Assembly (NCBI RefSeq): GCF_006363815.1
Contig: NZ_RRYT01000002.1
Location: forward strand, 186,001-250,000
Direction: 5' to 3'
Origin: Thermomonospora catenispora
GTDB lineage: Bacteria; Actinomycetota; Actinomycetes; Streptosporangiales; Streptosporangiaceae
DNA: 64,000 nt
In this document: piece by piece, positions 39,035 to 47,818 of the stretch
Numbering within the stretch: position 1 is the first letter of the stretch
Layout of the letters: each line of letters opens with the position of its first letter
Position numbers and translations under genes: made by a program
The notes under the pieces: model-generated
The model's input: only the letters and a program-made list of their open reading frames with translations
What the model was told of the DNA's origin: nothing
Databases searched by the model: none

Positions 39035-39961
39035 TCAGCGGTAGCCGGTCGGATCGGCGGGCTTGCCGGCCTCCTGGACCTCCACCATGTAGCGCCAGCC
39101 GTCGGGACGGCTGCCGTCCACATCGGTGAACCCGTACACCGCGGCCAGGGCGCCGCTGGAGGTGCTCCGGCCGTTCCACCGCGCCACGTCCGGATCGGCG
39201 GCCAGCGCCACGACCGCCCGGCCGATGAACGCCGGGGTCTCGGAGATGGCGAAGTGCGGCTCCTTCGCGCAGGCGTCACGCCAGTTCTCCTCGGTGACGC
39301 CGTAGATGTCGAGCATCATCTCCGAGCGCAGCCAGCCCGGAGTGATCGCCACCGCCGTCGCCTTGTGCGCGGCCAGCTCCTTGCCCAGCGCGAACGCCAT
39401 CCGGTTCACCGACGCCTTGGCCAGGTCGTAGAACAGCGAGAACCGGTAGCGGTCCCGGTTGTACTCCTCGGTCCCGTCGGTGATCTCCACGACCAGCCCG
39501 CCCGGACGCCGGATCAGCAGCGGGATCGCGTAGTGGGCGGTGACGATGTGGGTCTCCACGCCCAACCGCAGCAGCCGCAGCCCCTTGTCCAGGTCCTGCT
39601 TCCACACCGGGTCGGTCCAGTTCGTCAGCGGATCGCCGCCCCAGATGTCGTTGACCAGCACATCGAGCCGGCCCTGCTCGCGGTCGATCCGCTCGACCAG
39701 CGCCTTGACCTGTTCGCGGTCCAGGTGGTCGCAGGGCACCGCGATGCCCTCGCCGCCCGCCGCGGTGACCAGCTCGGCGGTCTCCTCGATGGTCTCCGGC
39801 CGGTTCATCTCCGAGCGCCGCCCCCGCGTGGAGCGGCCGGTCACATAGACGGTCGCGCCGGCCGCCCCCAGCTCGACCGCGATGCCCCGGCCGGCGCCCC
39901 GGGTCGCCCCCGCGACCAGGGCGATCTTTCCCTTGAGCTTCCCCTCGAGCGTCTCGTTCAT
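39035..39961 (-). CDS. SDR-family oxidoreductase
   Basis: The 308-residue protein starts at ATG 39961; the frame continues upstream without a ribosome site. Rossmann motif VAGATRGAGRGIAVEL, then VNDIWGG in place of the common NNAG, and the catalytic SLFYDLAKASVNRM (YxxxK). This variant is known as the SDR group near human DHRS1 (RAGR/IWGG pattern). It acts on a small ketone/alcohol or steroid-like substrate. No partner gene adjoins, so its pathway is open. Confidence 0.87.
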   Translation of the reverse strand: MNETLEGKLKGKIALVAGATRGAGRGIAVELGAAGATVYVTGRSTRGRRSEMNRPETIEETAELVTAAGGEGIAVPCDHLDREQVKALVERIDREQGRLDVLVNDIWGGDPLTNWTDPVWKQDLDKGLRLLRLGVETHIVTAHYAIPLLIRRPGGLVVEITDGTEEYNRDRYRFSLFYDLAKASVNRMAFALGKELAAHKATAVAITPGWLRSEMMLDIYGVTEENWRDACAKEPHFAISETPAFIGRAVVALAADPDVARWNGRSTSSGALAAVYGFTDVDGSRPDGWRYMVEVQEAGKPADPTGYR

Positions 39962-40327
39962 GAGACCCACGCTCGCACCGAAACATGACACCCGCTGTCG
40001 GCTTTTCGCATGGAACACTGCTGCGCGTCCGCCGGGCGGCCCGGCGGCGGCCTCCGGCGGCGAGTCGTTCGCGGTTCGTTCGCGGTGAACGAGGACCCGG
40101 CCGGCCCGTGGAGACCCGCGTTCGGCGCGGGGAGGTCCGGACCGCGCGGCCGGGAGCACGACGCCCGGGAGACCCGGCGGCGGCCCGGCGAGGCGCCCGA
40201 GGCCGGTGGGCGGACGCTCCGCGACCGCTGGAACCGGTTCACCGGACGCATGTGACGTACGTGAACTAGGACAGACGACACTGCGTCCCCAGAAAGGGGA
40301 TGATCCACTGACTCAGGGAGCGTGCGG
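39962..40327. promoter_or_regulatory. Upstream region of the receptor-kinase genes
   Basis: No gene seen in 366 bases. It contains TTCGCGGTTCGTTCGCGG (direct repeat) around 40068-40085, GAACCGGTTC at 40231-40240, and GACGTACGTGAAC with TAGGACAG at about 40255-40275, which could be a promoter. AGGGAG (40315-40320) is the ribosome site for the GTG at 40328. Confidence 0.35.
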
Positions 40328-42397
40328 GTGACTGGACAGGGAACGTCGGCGGCGCCGCTGCACCCCCACGATCCGCGTCGGCTGGGCGCCTATGAGCTGG
40401 TCGGGCGGCTGGGGGAGGGCGGTCAGGGCGCCGTCTACCTCGGCCGGGACCCCCATGGGCGGCCGGTGGCGGTCAAGACGCTGCACGCCCGGCTGCTCGG
40501 CGACCGCAAGGCCATGCGCAGGTTCGTCCGCGAGCTCCGGCTGGCACGCCGGGTGCCCGCCTTCTGCACGGCGCGGATGCTGGCGGCCGATGTGGCCGGG
40601 GAGGTGCCGTATTTCGTCAGCGAGTACGTTCCCGGTCCGTCGCTGCGGGAGCTGGTGGCGCGGGAGGGGCCGTTGGAGGCCTCGTCGTTGATGCGGCTGG
40701 CGATCGGGACGGCGACCGCGTTGGCGGCCATCCACCGCGCCGGGGTCGTGCACCGGGACTTCAAGCCCGGCAACGTGCTGATGGGCCCGGACGGGCCGCG
40801 CGTCGTCGACTTCGGCGTCGCCCGGGCGCTGGACGCCGAATCGGCCACCTTCACCAGCCAGGCCGTCGGCACCCCCGGCTACATGGCCCCCGAGCAGGTG
40901 CTGGGCGAGAAGGCGGGGCCCCGGACCGACGTGTTCGCCTGGGCCGGCACGATCCTGTTCGCCGCCACCGGCCGGCCCCCCTTCGGCGACGACTCCATCC
41001 CGGCGGTGATGCACCGGATCCTGCACGCCCGTCCGGACCTGTCCCCGCTGCCGCCCGCCCTCGCCGACATCGCCGAGGCCTGCCTGGCCAAGGACCCGGC
41101 ACGGCGCCCGGACGGGGAGGAGGTGCTGCGACGGCTGCTCGTCGCGGCGGGCGCCGCCCCCGGCCCGGCGACCGGCCCCGCCCTGTACGAGACGGCGACC
41201 CGTCTGCTGGCCGGCCCGGGCGGGCTCCCCACCCGGCCGACGCCGGCCGGCCGCCCGTCCCGCCGCCGGGCGCCGCTCCTGGCGGCCGGCGCGGCGGCCG
41301 CGGTGCTGCTGACGGTCGTCCCGGTGTTCGTGCTCGCCCAGGGGGATCGCCGCCCCCGGCAGCCCCGGCCGCCGGCCACGGTGACGGTGGGGTTCGTGGG
41401 CGCGCTGAGCGGATCGTCGGCGGAGGCGGGCCGGGAGATGCGGGAGGGCGCCCGGCTCGCGATCGAGGAGCACAACGCCGCGAATCCCGCCACCCGCATC
41501 CGGCTGGTCGACTACGACACCGGGGGAGCGCGGCGCGGGAGCGAGACGGCGCTGCAGAACGCGGTGGACGCCGGTGCGGTGGCCGTGATCGGCCCCACCG
41601 AGAGCGAAGTGGAGGGCTCCACGGGAGTCCCCCTGCGGACCGACGGCATGCCGGCGATCTCCCCCGGGATGACCGCACCGCGGTGGACCGCGGTCTCCCA
41701 GGGGCTCTACCGCCGGGTGGTCCCCGCGCGGGACGCCGCCATGCAGAGCCTGGCCGAGTTCGTCGTCCGTTCCGGGGCCGCCGAACGCGTCGCGGTGATC
41801 GACGACGGCGAGCACCGGGACCTCACCGATGTCTTCGCCGAGGCGCTGAAGAAGCGGGGCGTGAGCGTCGACACCGTCTACATGCTCGGCTTCTCCGACG
41901 AGCACGTCCGCTGGCTGATGAACCGGCTCCGGGACTGGAGGCCGCAGGCGGTGATGTATCCCGGTCCGCGCTGGCCGGCCGCCGGACTGGTCGAGGCGGC
42001 GAAGGACAAGGGCCTCAAGGCCCGCTTCTACGTCGGGGAGTGGGCCTTGCGCGGGGAGCCGCCGCCGGAGGGGACGGTGGCGTACTGCGGCTGCCTGGAC
42101 CCGGCCTGGGCGGATGCGCGGTTCCGGCAGCGGTTCCAGGCCAGGTTCGGGCACCCTCCCTCCTGGTACGCGGTGGAGGGCTACAACGCGGCGCTGCCGC
42201 TGGTGTCGGCGGTGAAGGCGGGCCGGACCACCCGCGAGCAGATCGGCCGGCACCTGGACTCCGTGGACGTGCCGGGCCTGGGACAGCGGCTGCGCTTCGC
42301 CCCCGGCGGCCGGCTGACCGCCCCGAACGTGTACGTGTACCAGGTCAGGCAGGGACGGATGACGCTGCTGGGCACCACCGCGACCGCCCGCCTGTGA
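40328..42397 (+). CDS. Transmembrane Ser/Thr protein kinase fused to an extracellular solute-binding domain
   Basis: The 689-residue protein has a Hanks kinase domain (residues about 20-275): glycine loop LGEGGQGAVYLG, Lys50 in VAVKTL, catalytic HRDFKPGN at 142-149, DFG at 161-163, GTPGYMAPEQ. One TM helix lies at about 315-337. The extracellular C-terminal half is a type 1 branched-chain amino-acid-binding-like domain (VTVGFVGALSGSSAEAGREM...EEHNAANPATRIRL). All catalytic residues are present. It should phosphorylate cytoplasmic targets in response to a small ligand outside. A pseudokinase of the same layout follows 114 bases downstream. Confidence 0.9.
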   Translation: MTGQGTSAAPLHPHDPRRLGAYELVGRLGEGGQGAVYLGRDPHGRPVAVKTLHARLLGDRKAMRRFVRELRLARRVPAFCTARMLAADVAGEVPYFVSEYVPGPSLRELVAREGPLEASSLMRLAIGTATALAAIHRAGVVHRDFKPGNVLMGPDGPRVVDFGVARALDAESATFTSQAVGTPGYMAPEQVLGEKAGPRTDVFAWAGTILFAATGRPPFGDDSIPAVMHRILHARPDLSPLPPALADIAEACLAKDPARRPDGEEVLRRLLVAAGAAPGPATGPALYETATRLLAGPGGLPTRPTPAGRPSRRRAPLLAAGAAAAVLLTVVPVFVLAQGDRRPRQPRPPATVTVGFVGALSGSSAEAGREMREGARLAIEEHNAANPATRIRLVDYDTGGARRGSETALQNAVDAGAVAVIGPTESEVEGSTGVPLRTDGMPAISPGMTAPRWTAVSQGLYRRVVPARDAAMQSLAEFVVRSGAAERVAVIDDGEHRDLTDVFAEALKKRGVSVDTVYMLGFSDEHVRWLMNRLRDWRPQAVMYPGPRWPAAGLVEAAKDKGLKARFYVGEWALRGEPPPEGTVAYCGCLDPAWADARFRQRFQARFGHPPSWYAVEGYNAALPLVSAVKAGRTTREQIGRHLDSVDVPGLGQRLRFAPGGRLTAPNVYVYQVRQGRMTLLGTTATARL

Positions 42398-42511
42398 CCG
42401 CGGACCGCGGAGAGGGCCCGGAAGGGCCGGCAGGGATCGGCGAAGGCCCGGGAGGGGCCCGGAAGGGACTCGAAAGGGCCTGGAGAGGGCTTCTCAGGAA
42501 GGGAAGGATCG

Positions 42512-44452
42512 ATGACCACACCGCTCGGCGCGGACGACCCCGCCCGGCTGGGCCGCTGGCGGCTGACCGGCAGGCTCGGCCGGGACGACCAGGGCGTGAC
42601 GTACCTGGGGGTCGATCAACAGGACCGGCAGGCCGCGGTCAAGCTGCTGCACGCCCCGGCGGGCGGGGAGGCCGAGGCGACCGCGTTCCGGCGGGCGATG
42701 GAGGCCGCCGGACGGGTGTCGGGCGTCGGCGTCGCCCGGGTGCTGGACGCCGGGGTCGAGGACGGCCGGCCTTTCTTCGCGCGGGAGCACGTCCCCGGCC
42801 CGTCGCTGGAGGAGGCGGTCGCCTCCTCCGGGCCGTTCGCCCCCTCGGTCCTGCTGCGGCTGGCGATCGACACGATCACGGCGCTGGCCGCCCTGCACGG
42901 CGCGGGGGTCCGGCACGGCCGGCTCCGTCCCGGCACCGTGCTGATGGGCCCCGACGGCCCCCGGATCATCGACTTCGGCGTCGTCACGGCGTTCGGCCCC
43001 GAGGCCGACGTGGCCGCGTGGGCGGCGACGATGCTGTACGCGGCGACCGGACGGCACCCCACCGGCCCGGTCCCCGCCGTCGACCCGGCCGTCCCGCCCG
43101 GCCTGGCCGAGGTGCTGGCCGCCTGCGTGGCCCCGGACCCGGCGGCGCGCCCGAGCAGCGGCGAGGTCCTGCAACGGCTGCTCGCCCAGGTGGGCGCGGC
43201 CCCCGCCGGCCCCTCCGCCCCGCCGGTGTCCCTCGCCAAGCGCCGGCCCGGAGGGCGCCGGCGCCCCCGATGGCTGCTGCCGCTGACGGCCGGAGCGGCG
43301 GCCGTGGCGGTGGCGCTGGCCGCGGCCGGGGCGGTGCTGCTGCGCGGCGACGACGGGGCGACGGCCGGGAGAGACGTGATCCTGGGGTTCGGCGCGCCGT
43401 ACATGGGAGCCTCGGAGCAGTCGACGAAGGCCATGCTGCACGGCGTCCGGCTCGCGCTCGAGGAGCACAACGCCGCCGACCCCGACATCCGGGTCAGGCT
43501 GACGGAACTCGACACGACGGGCCTGACGTACGACGGTCAGGTCGTCGACGCGCTCACCGGCACCGGCATAGGCGTGATCACGCCCGGGGGCGCCTCCTCG
43601 GACGACATGAGGAAGGTGATCGGCCTGTTCAGCGTCAAGGAGGTCCCGGCGGTGTCCCCCGCCTACGACGGCGCCGACTTCGAGGGCGTGGGGCTGGACC
43701 GCTACTTCTACCGGGTGGTGCCGCCGAGGGACCTCTCCGTCCGCGAGCTGGCCGGGGTCGCGGCGCGGACGGGCCGCGTCCGCAAGGCGGCGGTCGTGCG
43801 CTCCCCCGACTTCCGTCTCGACCACCGGATGTCCACCACGGCGGACGAGGTCGTCAGGACGTTGCGCGGCTCCGGGGTGGAGGTCGACCTGCAGGAGATC
43901 CCCGTGGAGGAGAACGCGAGCTCCTCGCGCCTGTCGTCCGTCGCCGAGGAGATCGCCGAGTTCGGGCCGGACGCGGTGTTCTACCTCTCCCCGCCGAAGT
44001 CCGCCGGCCGGCTGGCCCGGCTCCTGTACGAGGAGGGGGTGAACGTCCGCTCCTATTTCGGCGGGCCGTCGCCGGCGGAGTTCATCGAGGCCGCCGGGGG
44101 CCGGGCCGCCGAGGGGACGGTCACCTACCGCCCCTATCTGGACCCGGCCGGGTCCGACGCCGAGCCGGTCCGCCGGTTCCGCGAGCGGTTCCGGGCGGCG
44201 CACGGGCAGGAGCCCGGGCCGTACTCGGTCGAGGGCTACGACGCGGCCCGGGTGTTCGTCTCCGCGATCAAGGCCGGCGCCGCCACCCCCGAGGAGGTCA
44301 AGCGGCACATCGACGCGATGGACGAGCAGGGGCTCGGGCAGCGGCTGTCGTTCTCCCCGTCCGGGGAGCTGACCGCGCCGGTGGTGTACGTCTACCAGGT
44401 GCGGCAGGGACGGCTCGCCCTGCTCGGCCCGTCCCGGTCCGTCCGGCTGTGA
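42512..44452 (+). CDS. Transmembrane pseudokinase fused to an extracellular solute-binding domain
   Basis: The 646-residue protein is a paralogue of the preceding kinase with ATG behind AAGGA. The kinase domain is degenerate: the glycine loop is LGRDDQGVTYLG, Lys44 is kept (AAVKLL), but HRDFKPGN is HGRLRPGT (135-142), so the catalytic Asp, the Lys and the metal-binding Asn are lost; DFG is kept (154-156). APE is not found. One TM lies at about 255-278, then a Peripla_BP_6 domain (VILGFGAPYMGASEQSTKAM...LEEHNAADPDIRV). It is probably an allosteric partner of the active kinase. Confidence 0.9.
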   Translation: MTTPLGADDPARLGRWRLTGRLGRDDQGVTYLGVDQQDRQAAVKLLHAPAGGEAEATAFRRAMEAAGRVSGVGVARVLDAGVEDGRPFFAREHVPGPSLEEAVASSGPFAPSVLLRLAIDTITALAALHGAGVRHGRLRPGTVLMGPDGPRIIDFGVVTAFGPEADVAAWAATMLYAATGRHPTGPVPAVDPAVPPGLAEVLAACVAPDPAARPSSGEVLQRLLAQVGAAPAGPSAPPVSLAKRRPGGRRRPRWLLPLTAGAAAVAVALAAAGAVLLRGDDGATAGRDVILGFGAPYMGASEQSTKAMLHGVRLALEEHNAADPDIRVRLTELDTTGLTYDGQVVDALTGTGIGVITPGGASSDDMRKVIGLFSVKEVPAVSPAYDGADFEGVGLDRYFYRVVPPRDLSVRELAGVAARTGRVRKAAVVRSPDFRLDHRMSTTADEVVRTLRGSGVEVDLQEIPVEENASSSRLSSVAEEIAEFGPDAVFYLSPPKSAGRLARLLYEEGVNVRSYFGGPSPAEFIEAAGGRAAEGTVTYRPYLDPAGSDAEPVRRFRERFRAAHGQEPGPYSVEGYDAARVFVSAIKAGAATPEEVKRHIDAMDEQGLGQRLSFSPSGELTAPVVYVYQVRQGRLALLGPSRSVRL

Positions 44453-44571
44453 CCGGGGCGCCCCCGCGTCCGGGCCCGCCGGGCGGGGGCGCACGGGTGC
44501 GCACGAGGGGCCGAGCCGCGACGGGCGCGGGAGGGCGAGGGCGCAGGAGCGAGAGAGGAGAGAGTCCGCAT

Positions 44572-44602
44572 CGCGGCCCGCGCCGATGCGGCGCGGGCCG
44601 CG
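44572..44602. terminator. Bidirectional terminator between pseudokinase and KstR-like gene
   Basis: A 13-bp perfect stem (CGCGGCCCGCGCC, 44572-44584, with 44590-44602) and a 5-base loop lie between the convergent genes, 6 bases from the repressor stop. Confidence 0.7.
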
Positions 44603-44608
44603 GGGCCG

Positions 44609-45229
44609 TCAGAAGTCGATCAGCCGGGCGGCCACGATCTCCAGCCGCTCGGTGATCTCCTCGACGGTGCCGCGGCCGTGCAGCAGCTCGATCATCTCGA
44701 TCGTCCACAGCCCGGCCAGCGCCCGCAGCAGCACCCGCCGCGGATCGCCGGCGGGGATCTCGGCGCCGGGGCCGATCGCGGCGCGCGCCAGCAGGTTGGT
44801 CATCCGCTCGCCGAACCCGGTGCGCACGTCCGACAGCAGCAGCGCCCGGATCAGCGCCTCGGCCAGCTCCGGCTCGCGGATCAGTCCTCGGGTGGCGCGG
44901 GCCAGGACGTCCACGGCCCGTTCGGCGGGGGTGGCGCCGTGCGGGGGCCGCTTGTCGATGCTGCCCTCCAGCACGTCCAGCTCCTCGCCGACCACCGCGA
45001 CGACCAGGTCCATCTTGGAGGGGAAGTAGCGGTAGAGGGTGCCCAGCGCGACCCCGGCGCGTTCGGCCACGGTGCGCATCTGCATCGCCTCCACGCCGCC
45101 GCGGGAGGCCAGCGCCGCCGCCGCCTTGATGATCCTCTTGCGGCGTTCGAGCTGGCTGCGGGAGCGGACCGGGCGCGGTTCGGACCCGGCCGTTTCCGGG
45201 ATCGGTGCAGAGGTCGGCTCTACGGTCAC
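44609..45229 (-). CDS. kstR: KstR-like TetR-family repressor of steroid catabolism
   Basis: The 206-residue protein starts at GTG 45229. The N-terminal HTH reads QLERRKRIIKAAAALASRGG, EAMQMRTVAERAGVALGTLYRYFPSKMDL, followed by a helical ligand domain. This string of ERRKRI, QMR-VA-RA and GTLYRYFPSK is the pattern I recall for mycobacterial KstR, the repressor of cholesterol genes that responds to 3-oxo-steroid CoA or acid. It is divergent from FadE26/27-like genes with an operator between, and four more operators occur 13-22 kb away. GTLYRYFPSK alone is common in TetR proteins, so the match rests on the combination. Confidence 0.8.
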   Translation of the reverse strand: MTVEPTSAPIPETAGSEPRPVRSRSQLERRKRIIKAAAALASRGGVEAMQMRTVAERAGVALGTLYRYFPSKMDLVVAVVGEELDVLEGSIDKRPPHGATPAERAVDVLARATRGLIREPELAEALIRALLLSDVRTGFGERMTNLLARAAIGPGAEIPAGDPRRVLLRALAGLWTIEMIELLHGRGTVEEITERLEIVAARLIDF

Positions 45230-45444
45230 TGTGCTTGGGCCCTTCCGTGGCGGGCGTCCCCCGGGGGCGGGGTGCGAGGAACGAGCGGATCGTGCGTCAC
45301 CCAGCCTACAGGCACGGTGAGAACGCGTTATCTGTCAGGGGGCGGCCGACGGCCGGCATGGGAGGCTCCACAAGCTCGGCCGACCCCGACAGTGCATGGA
45401 CAAACGACTGATCACGGGTTGTACGGGCAGACTCTGGACAGTAA

Positions 45445-45460
45445 TTAGAATCTGTTCTAA
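45445..45460. promoter_or_regulatory. KstR-type operator between the repressor and acyl-CoA dehydrogenase genes
   Basis: TTAGAATCTGTTCTAA has 6-bp symmetric arms; the core TAGAATCTGTTCTA differs from TnnAACnnGTTnnA at one position (AAT). It is 42 bases upstream of the GTG at 45502. A second weaker core, AACGCGTT at 45322-45329, is nearer the repressor start and might serve autoregulation. Confidence 0.65.
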
Positions 45461-45501
45461 TTTGGCGCTCTGTCAGGCCGGTTCCGACAAGGGGGCGCCC
45501 T

Positions 45502-46608
45502 GTGGACTTCGACCTCGACCCCACCCAGCGGGAACTGCGCGAGCTGGCCGCCGGCCTGCTGGACCGCCGGGCGACGACCGAACGGCTGGAGGCCCACGAC
45601 CGGTCCGGCGCGCCGTACGACGCGGACCTGTGGAAGGCGCTGGGGCGGGCCGGCCTGCTGAGCGCCTGCCTGCCGGAGAAGGTCGGCGGCGCCGGGCTCG
45701 GCCCGATCGAGCTGGCGGTGATCCTGCGGGAGATCGGCGCCCATGTCGCGCCCGTCCCGGCCTACGCCTCGCTGGCGCTGGCCGCCGTCCCCCTCGCCCT
45801 CCACGGAGCCCCCGCCCAGCAGGAGCCGCTGGCCGGGCTGGCCGAGGGCGAGACGGTGCTCACCGGTGCCTGGCGCGAGCCGGGACCGGTGGGCGGGGTC
45901 GGCGCCGTCGCCCGCCGCGAGGGCCGCGGTCACCTCCTCGACGGCGTCAAGACGTTCGTCCCCTACGCCGAGCAGGCGGACTGGATCCTGATCCCCGCCC
46001 GGGTGGAGGACGCCGGCGTCGGGGTGTTCCTGGTGGAGCGGGAGGCGGTGCGGCTCGACCCGCACCCGGCCGCCACCGGGGAGCCGATGTCCCGCCTCGC
46101 CCTGGAGGGCGTCCCGGTGGCCCCCGACCGGCTGCTGGGCGGCAGGGCCGACGGCGCGGCCTGGCGCACGCTGCGCCGCTCGGCCGTCGCCGGGGCGGTC
46201 GCCCAGGTCTCCGGGGTCGTCGCGGGCGCCCTGAAGATCACCACCGGCCACCTCGGGGAGCGCGAGCAGTTCGGCCGGAAGCTGGCCCAGTTCCAGGCCG
46301 TCACCATGCAGATCGGCGACGTCTACATCGCCGGGCGGGCGCTGGACGCGGCGCTGTGGGCGGGCGTGTGGCGGCTCGCCGAGCAGGCCGCCGACGTCGA
46401 CGAGGTCCTGGCGATCGCCGCGTTCAACGCCTGCGGGCCGGCGCTGGAGGCCCTGTACACCTGCCAGCACCTGCACGGCGGGATCGGGCTGGACATCGCC
46501 TATCCGCTGCACCGGTACTTCGCCTGGGGCAAGCACTACGCCCATCTCCTCGGCGGCGCCGAGGCCCAGCTGGACGCCGTCGCCGACGCGCTCGCCGCCG
46601 TCGACTGA
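45502..46608 (+). CDS. fadE27: Acyl-CoA dehydrogenase, FadE27-like subunit
   Basis: This 368-residue ACAD begins at GTG 45502. It has the N-terminal helical domain (MDFDLDPTQRELRELAAGLL), DLWKALGRAGLLSACLPE, and the C-terminal domain with GEREQFGRKLAQFQAV, LHGGIGLDIAYPLHRYFAWGK. The reduced central domain resembles the mycobacterial FadE27, the non-catalytic or half-site subunit of the FadE26-FadE27 (ChsE4-ChsE5) heterotetramer acting on the C5 cholesterol side chain. Its partner follows 21 bases downstream. Confidence 0.82.
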   Translation: MDFDLDPTQRELRELAAGLLDRRATTERLEAHDRSGAPYDADLWKALGRAGLLSACLPEKVGGAGLGPIELAVILREIGAHVAPVPAYASLALAAVPLALHGAPAQQEPLAGLAEGETVLTGAWREPGPVGGVGAVARREGRGHLLDGVKTFVPYAEQADWILIPARVEDAGVGVFLVEREAVRLDPHPAATGEPMSRLALEGVPVAPDRLLGGRADGAAWRTLRRSAVAGAVAQVSGVVAGALKITTGHLGEREQFGRKLAQFQAVTMQIGDVYIAGRALDAALWAGVWRLAEQAADVDEVLAIAAFNACGPALEALYTCQHLHGGIGLDIAYPLHRYFAWGKHYAHLLGGAEAQLDAVADALAAVD

Positions 46609-46629
46609 CCGCATCGAGGGGAGCCGCCG

Positions 46630-47802
46630 GTGTTCATCGATCTGACCGCCGAGCAGCGCAGGCTGCGCGACGAGCTGCGCGAGTACTTCGCCGCCTGCCT
46701 GACCGACGAGCAGCGCGCCGAGATCGCCGCCGACCCGTTCGGGCCCGCCTACCGGGAGCACTGCCGGCGGCTCGGCGCCGACGGCATGCTCGGGGTGGGG
46801 CTGCCGAAGGAGTACGGCGGGCGCGGTTACGGGCCGGTGGAGCAGCAGATCTTCGCCAACGAGATCGCCCGCGCCGAGGTCCCCTATCCGCTGATCACGC
46901 TGAACTCGGTGGCCCCCACGATCCTGCGGCACGGCTCGCCGGAGCAGAAGGACTTCTTCCTGCCGCGGATCCTGCGCGGCGAGTGCCACTTCGCCATCGG
47001 CTACAGCGAGCCCGGCGCGGGCACCGACCTGGCGGCGCTGCGCACCACCGCCGTGCGGGACGGCGACCACTACGTGGTGAACGGGCAGAAGGTCTTCACC
47101 TCCGGCGCCCACCACGCCGACTACATCTGGCTGGCCGCCCGCACCGATCCGCGGGCGCGGCGGCACAGGGGCATCTCCGTGCTGATCGTGGACTGCCGCG
47201 ACCCCGGGTTCTCCTGGACGCCGATCATCACGATGGACGGCGCGCACCACACCAACGCGACCTACTACCAGGACGTCAAGGTCCCGACGTCCATGCTGGT
47301 CGGCGAGGAGAACAAGGGCTGGGACCTGATCGTCGACCAGCTCAACCACGAGCGGGTCACCCTCGGCCCGGCCGGGAACCTCGGCCGCCTGTACGACACG
47401 TTCGCCGCCTGGGCGCAGGGCGCCGCCGCGGCCGACGGCAGGCCGCTGCGCGACCTGCCCGACGTGCGCCGCGCCCTGGCCCGGGTCCGGGCCTACCTGC
47501 GCGTCAACGAGTTCCTCAACTGGCAGGTCGCCGCCGACGCCGGCAAGGGGTGGCTGGGCGCCGCCGACGCCTCCGCCACCAAGATCTACGCCTCGGAGCG
47601 GATGCTGGAGGTCGGCCGCATCATCGGCGAGACGCTGGCCCGCCACGGCGACCCGGGCGACCCGGCCGCCCGGGCGTTCATCGAGCGGCTGGACCGCACC
47701 GTCAAGGGCTCCCTCGTGCTGACCTTCGGCGGCGGCGTCAACGAGATCCAGCGCGAGCTCATCGCCGTGCTCGGCCTGGGCCTGCCCCGCGCGCCGCGCT
47801 GA
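46630..47802 (+). CDS. fadE26: Acyl-CoA dehydrogenase, FadE26-like subunit
   Basis: The 390-residue ACAD begins at GTG 46630 with GAGGGGAG upstream. FIDLTAEQRRLRDELREYF and LGVGLPKEYGGRGYGP open the N-terminal domain. The FAD/substrate part has FAIGYSEPGAGTDLAALRTTAV and YVVNGQKVFTSGAHHADYIWL; the end is LTFGGGVNEIQRELIAVLGLGLPRA. These match mycobacterial FadE26 (ChsE4) segment by segment from memory. With the 45502 subunit it should form an alpha2-beta2 enzyme dehydrogenating steroid-CoA side chains. The symbol is by similarity. Confidence 0.85.
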   Translation: MFIDLTAEQRRLRDELREYFAACLTDEQRAEIAADPFGPAYREHCRRLGADGMLGVGLPKEYGGRGYGPVEQQIFANEIARAEVPYPLITLNSVAPTILRHGSPEQKDFFLPRILRGECHFAIGYSEPGAGTDLAALRTTAVRDGDHYVVNGQKVFTSGAHHADYIWLAARTDPRARRHRGISVLIVDCRDPGFSWTPIITMDGAHHTNATYYQDVKVPTSMLVGEENKGWDLIVDQLNHERVTLGPAGNLGRLYDTFAAWAQGAAAADGRPLRDLPDVRRALARVRAYLRVNEFLNWQVAADAGKGWLGAADASATKIYASERMLEVGRIIGETLARHGDPGDPAARAFIERLDRTVKGSLVLTFGGGVNEIQRELIAVLGLGLPRAPR

Positions 47803-47818
47803 GCCCGGTCCGGCCCGG

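Noticed and set aside
40231-40240. GAACCGGTTC upstream of the receptor kinase as a further KstR box
   Set aside because: The flanks do not fit (T-GG ... CA-C) and 10-bp palindromes occur by chance at this window size. The gene is unrelated to steroids.
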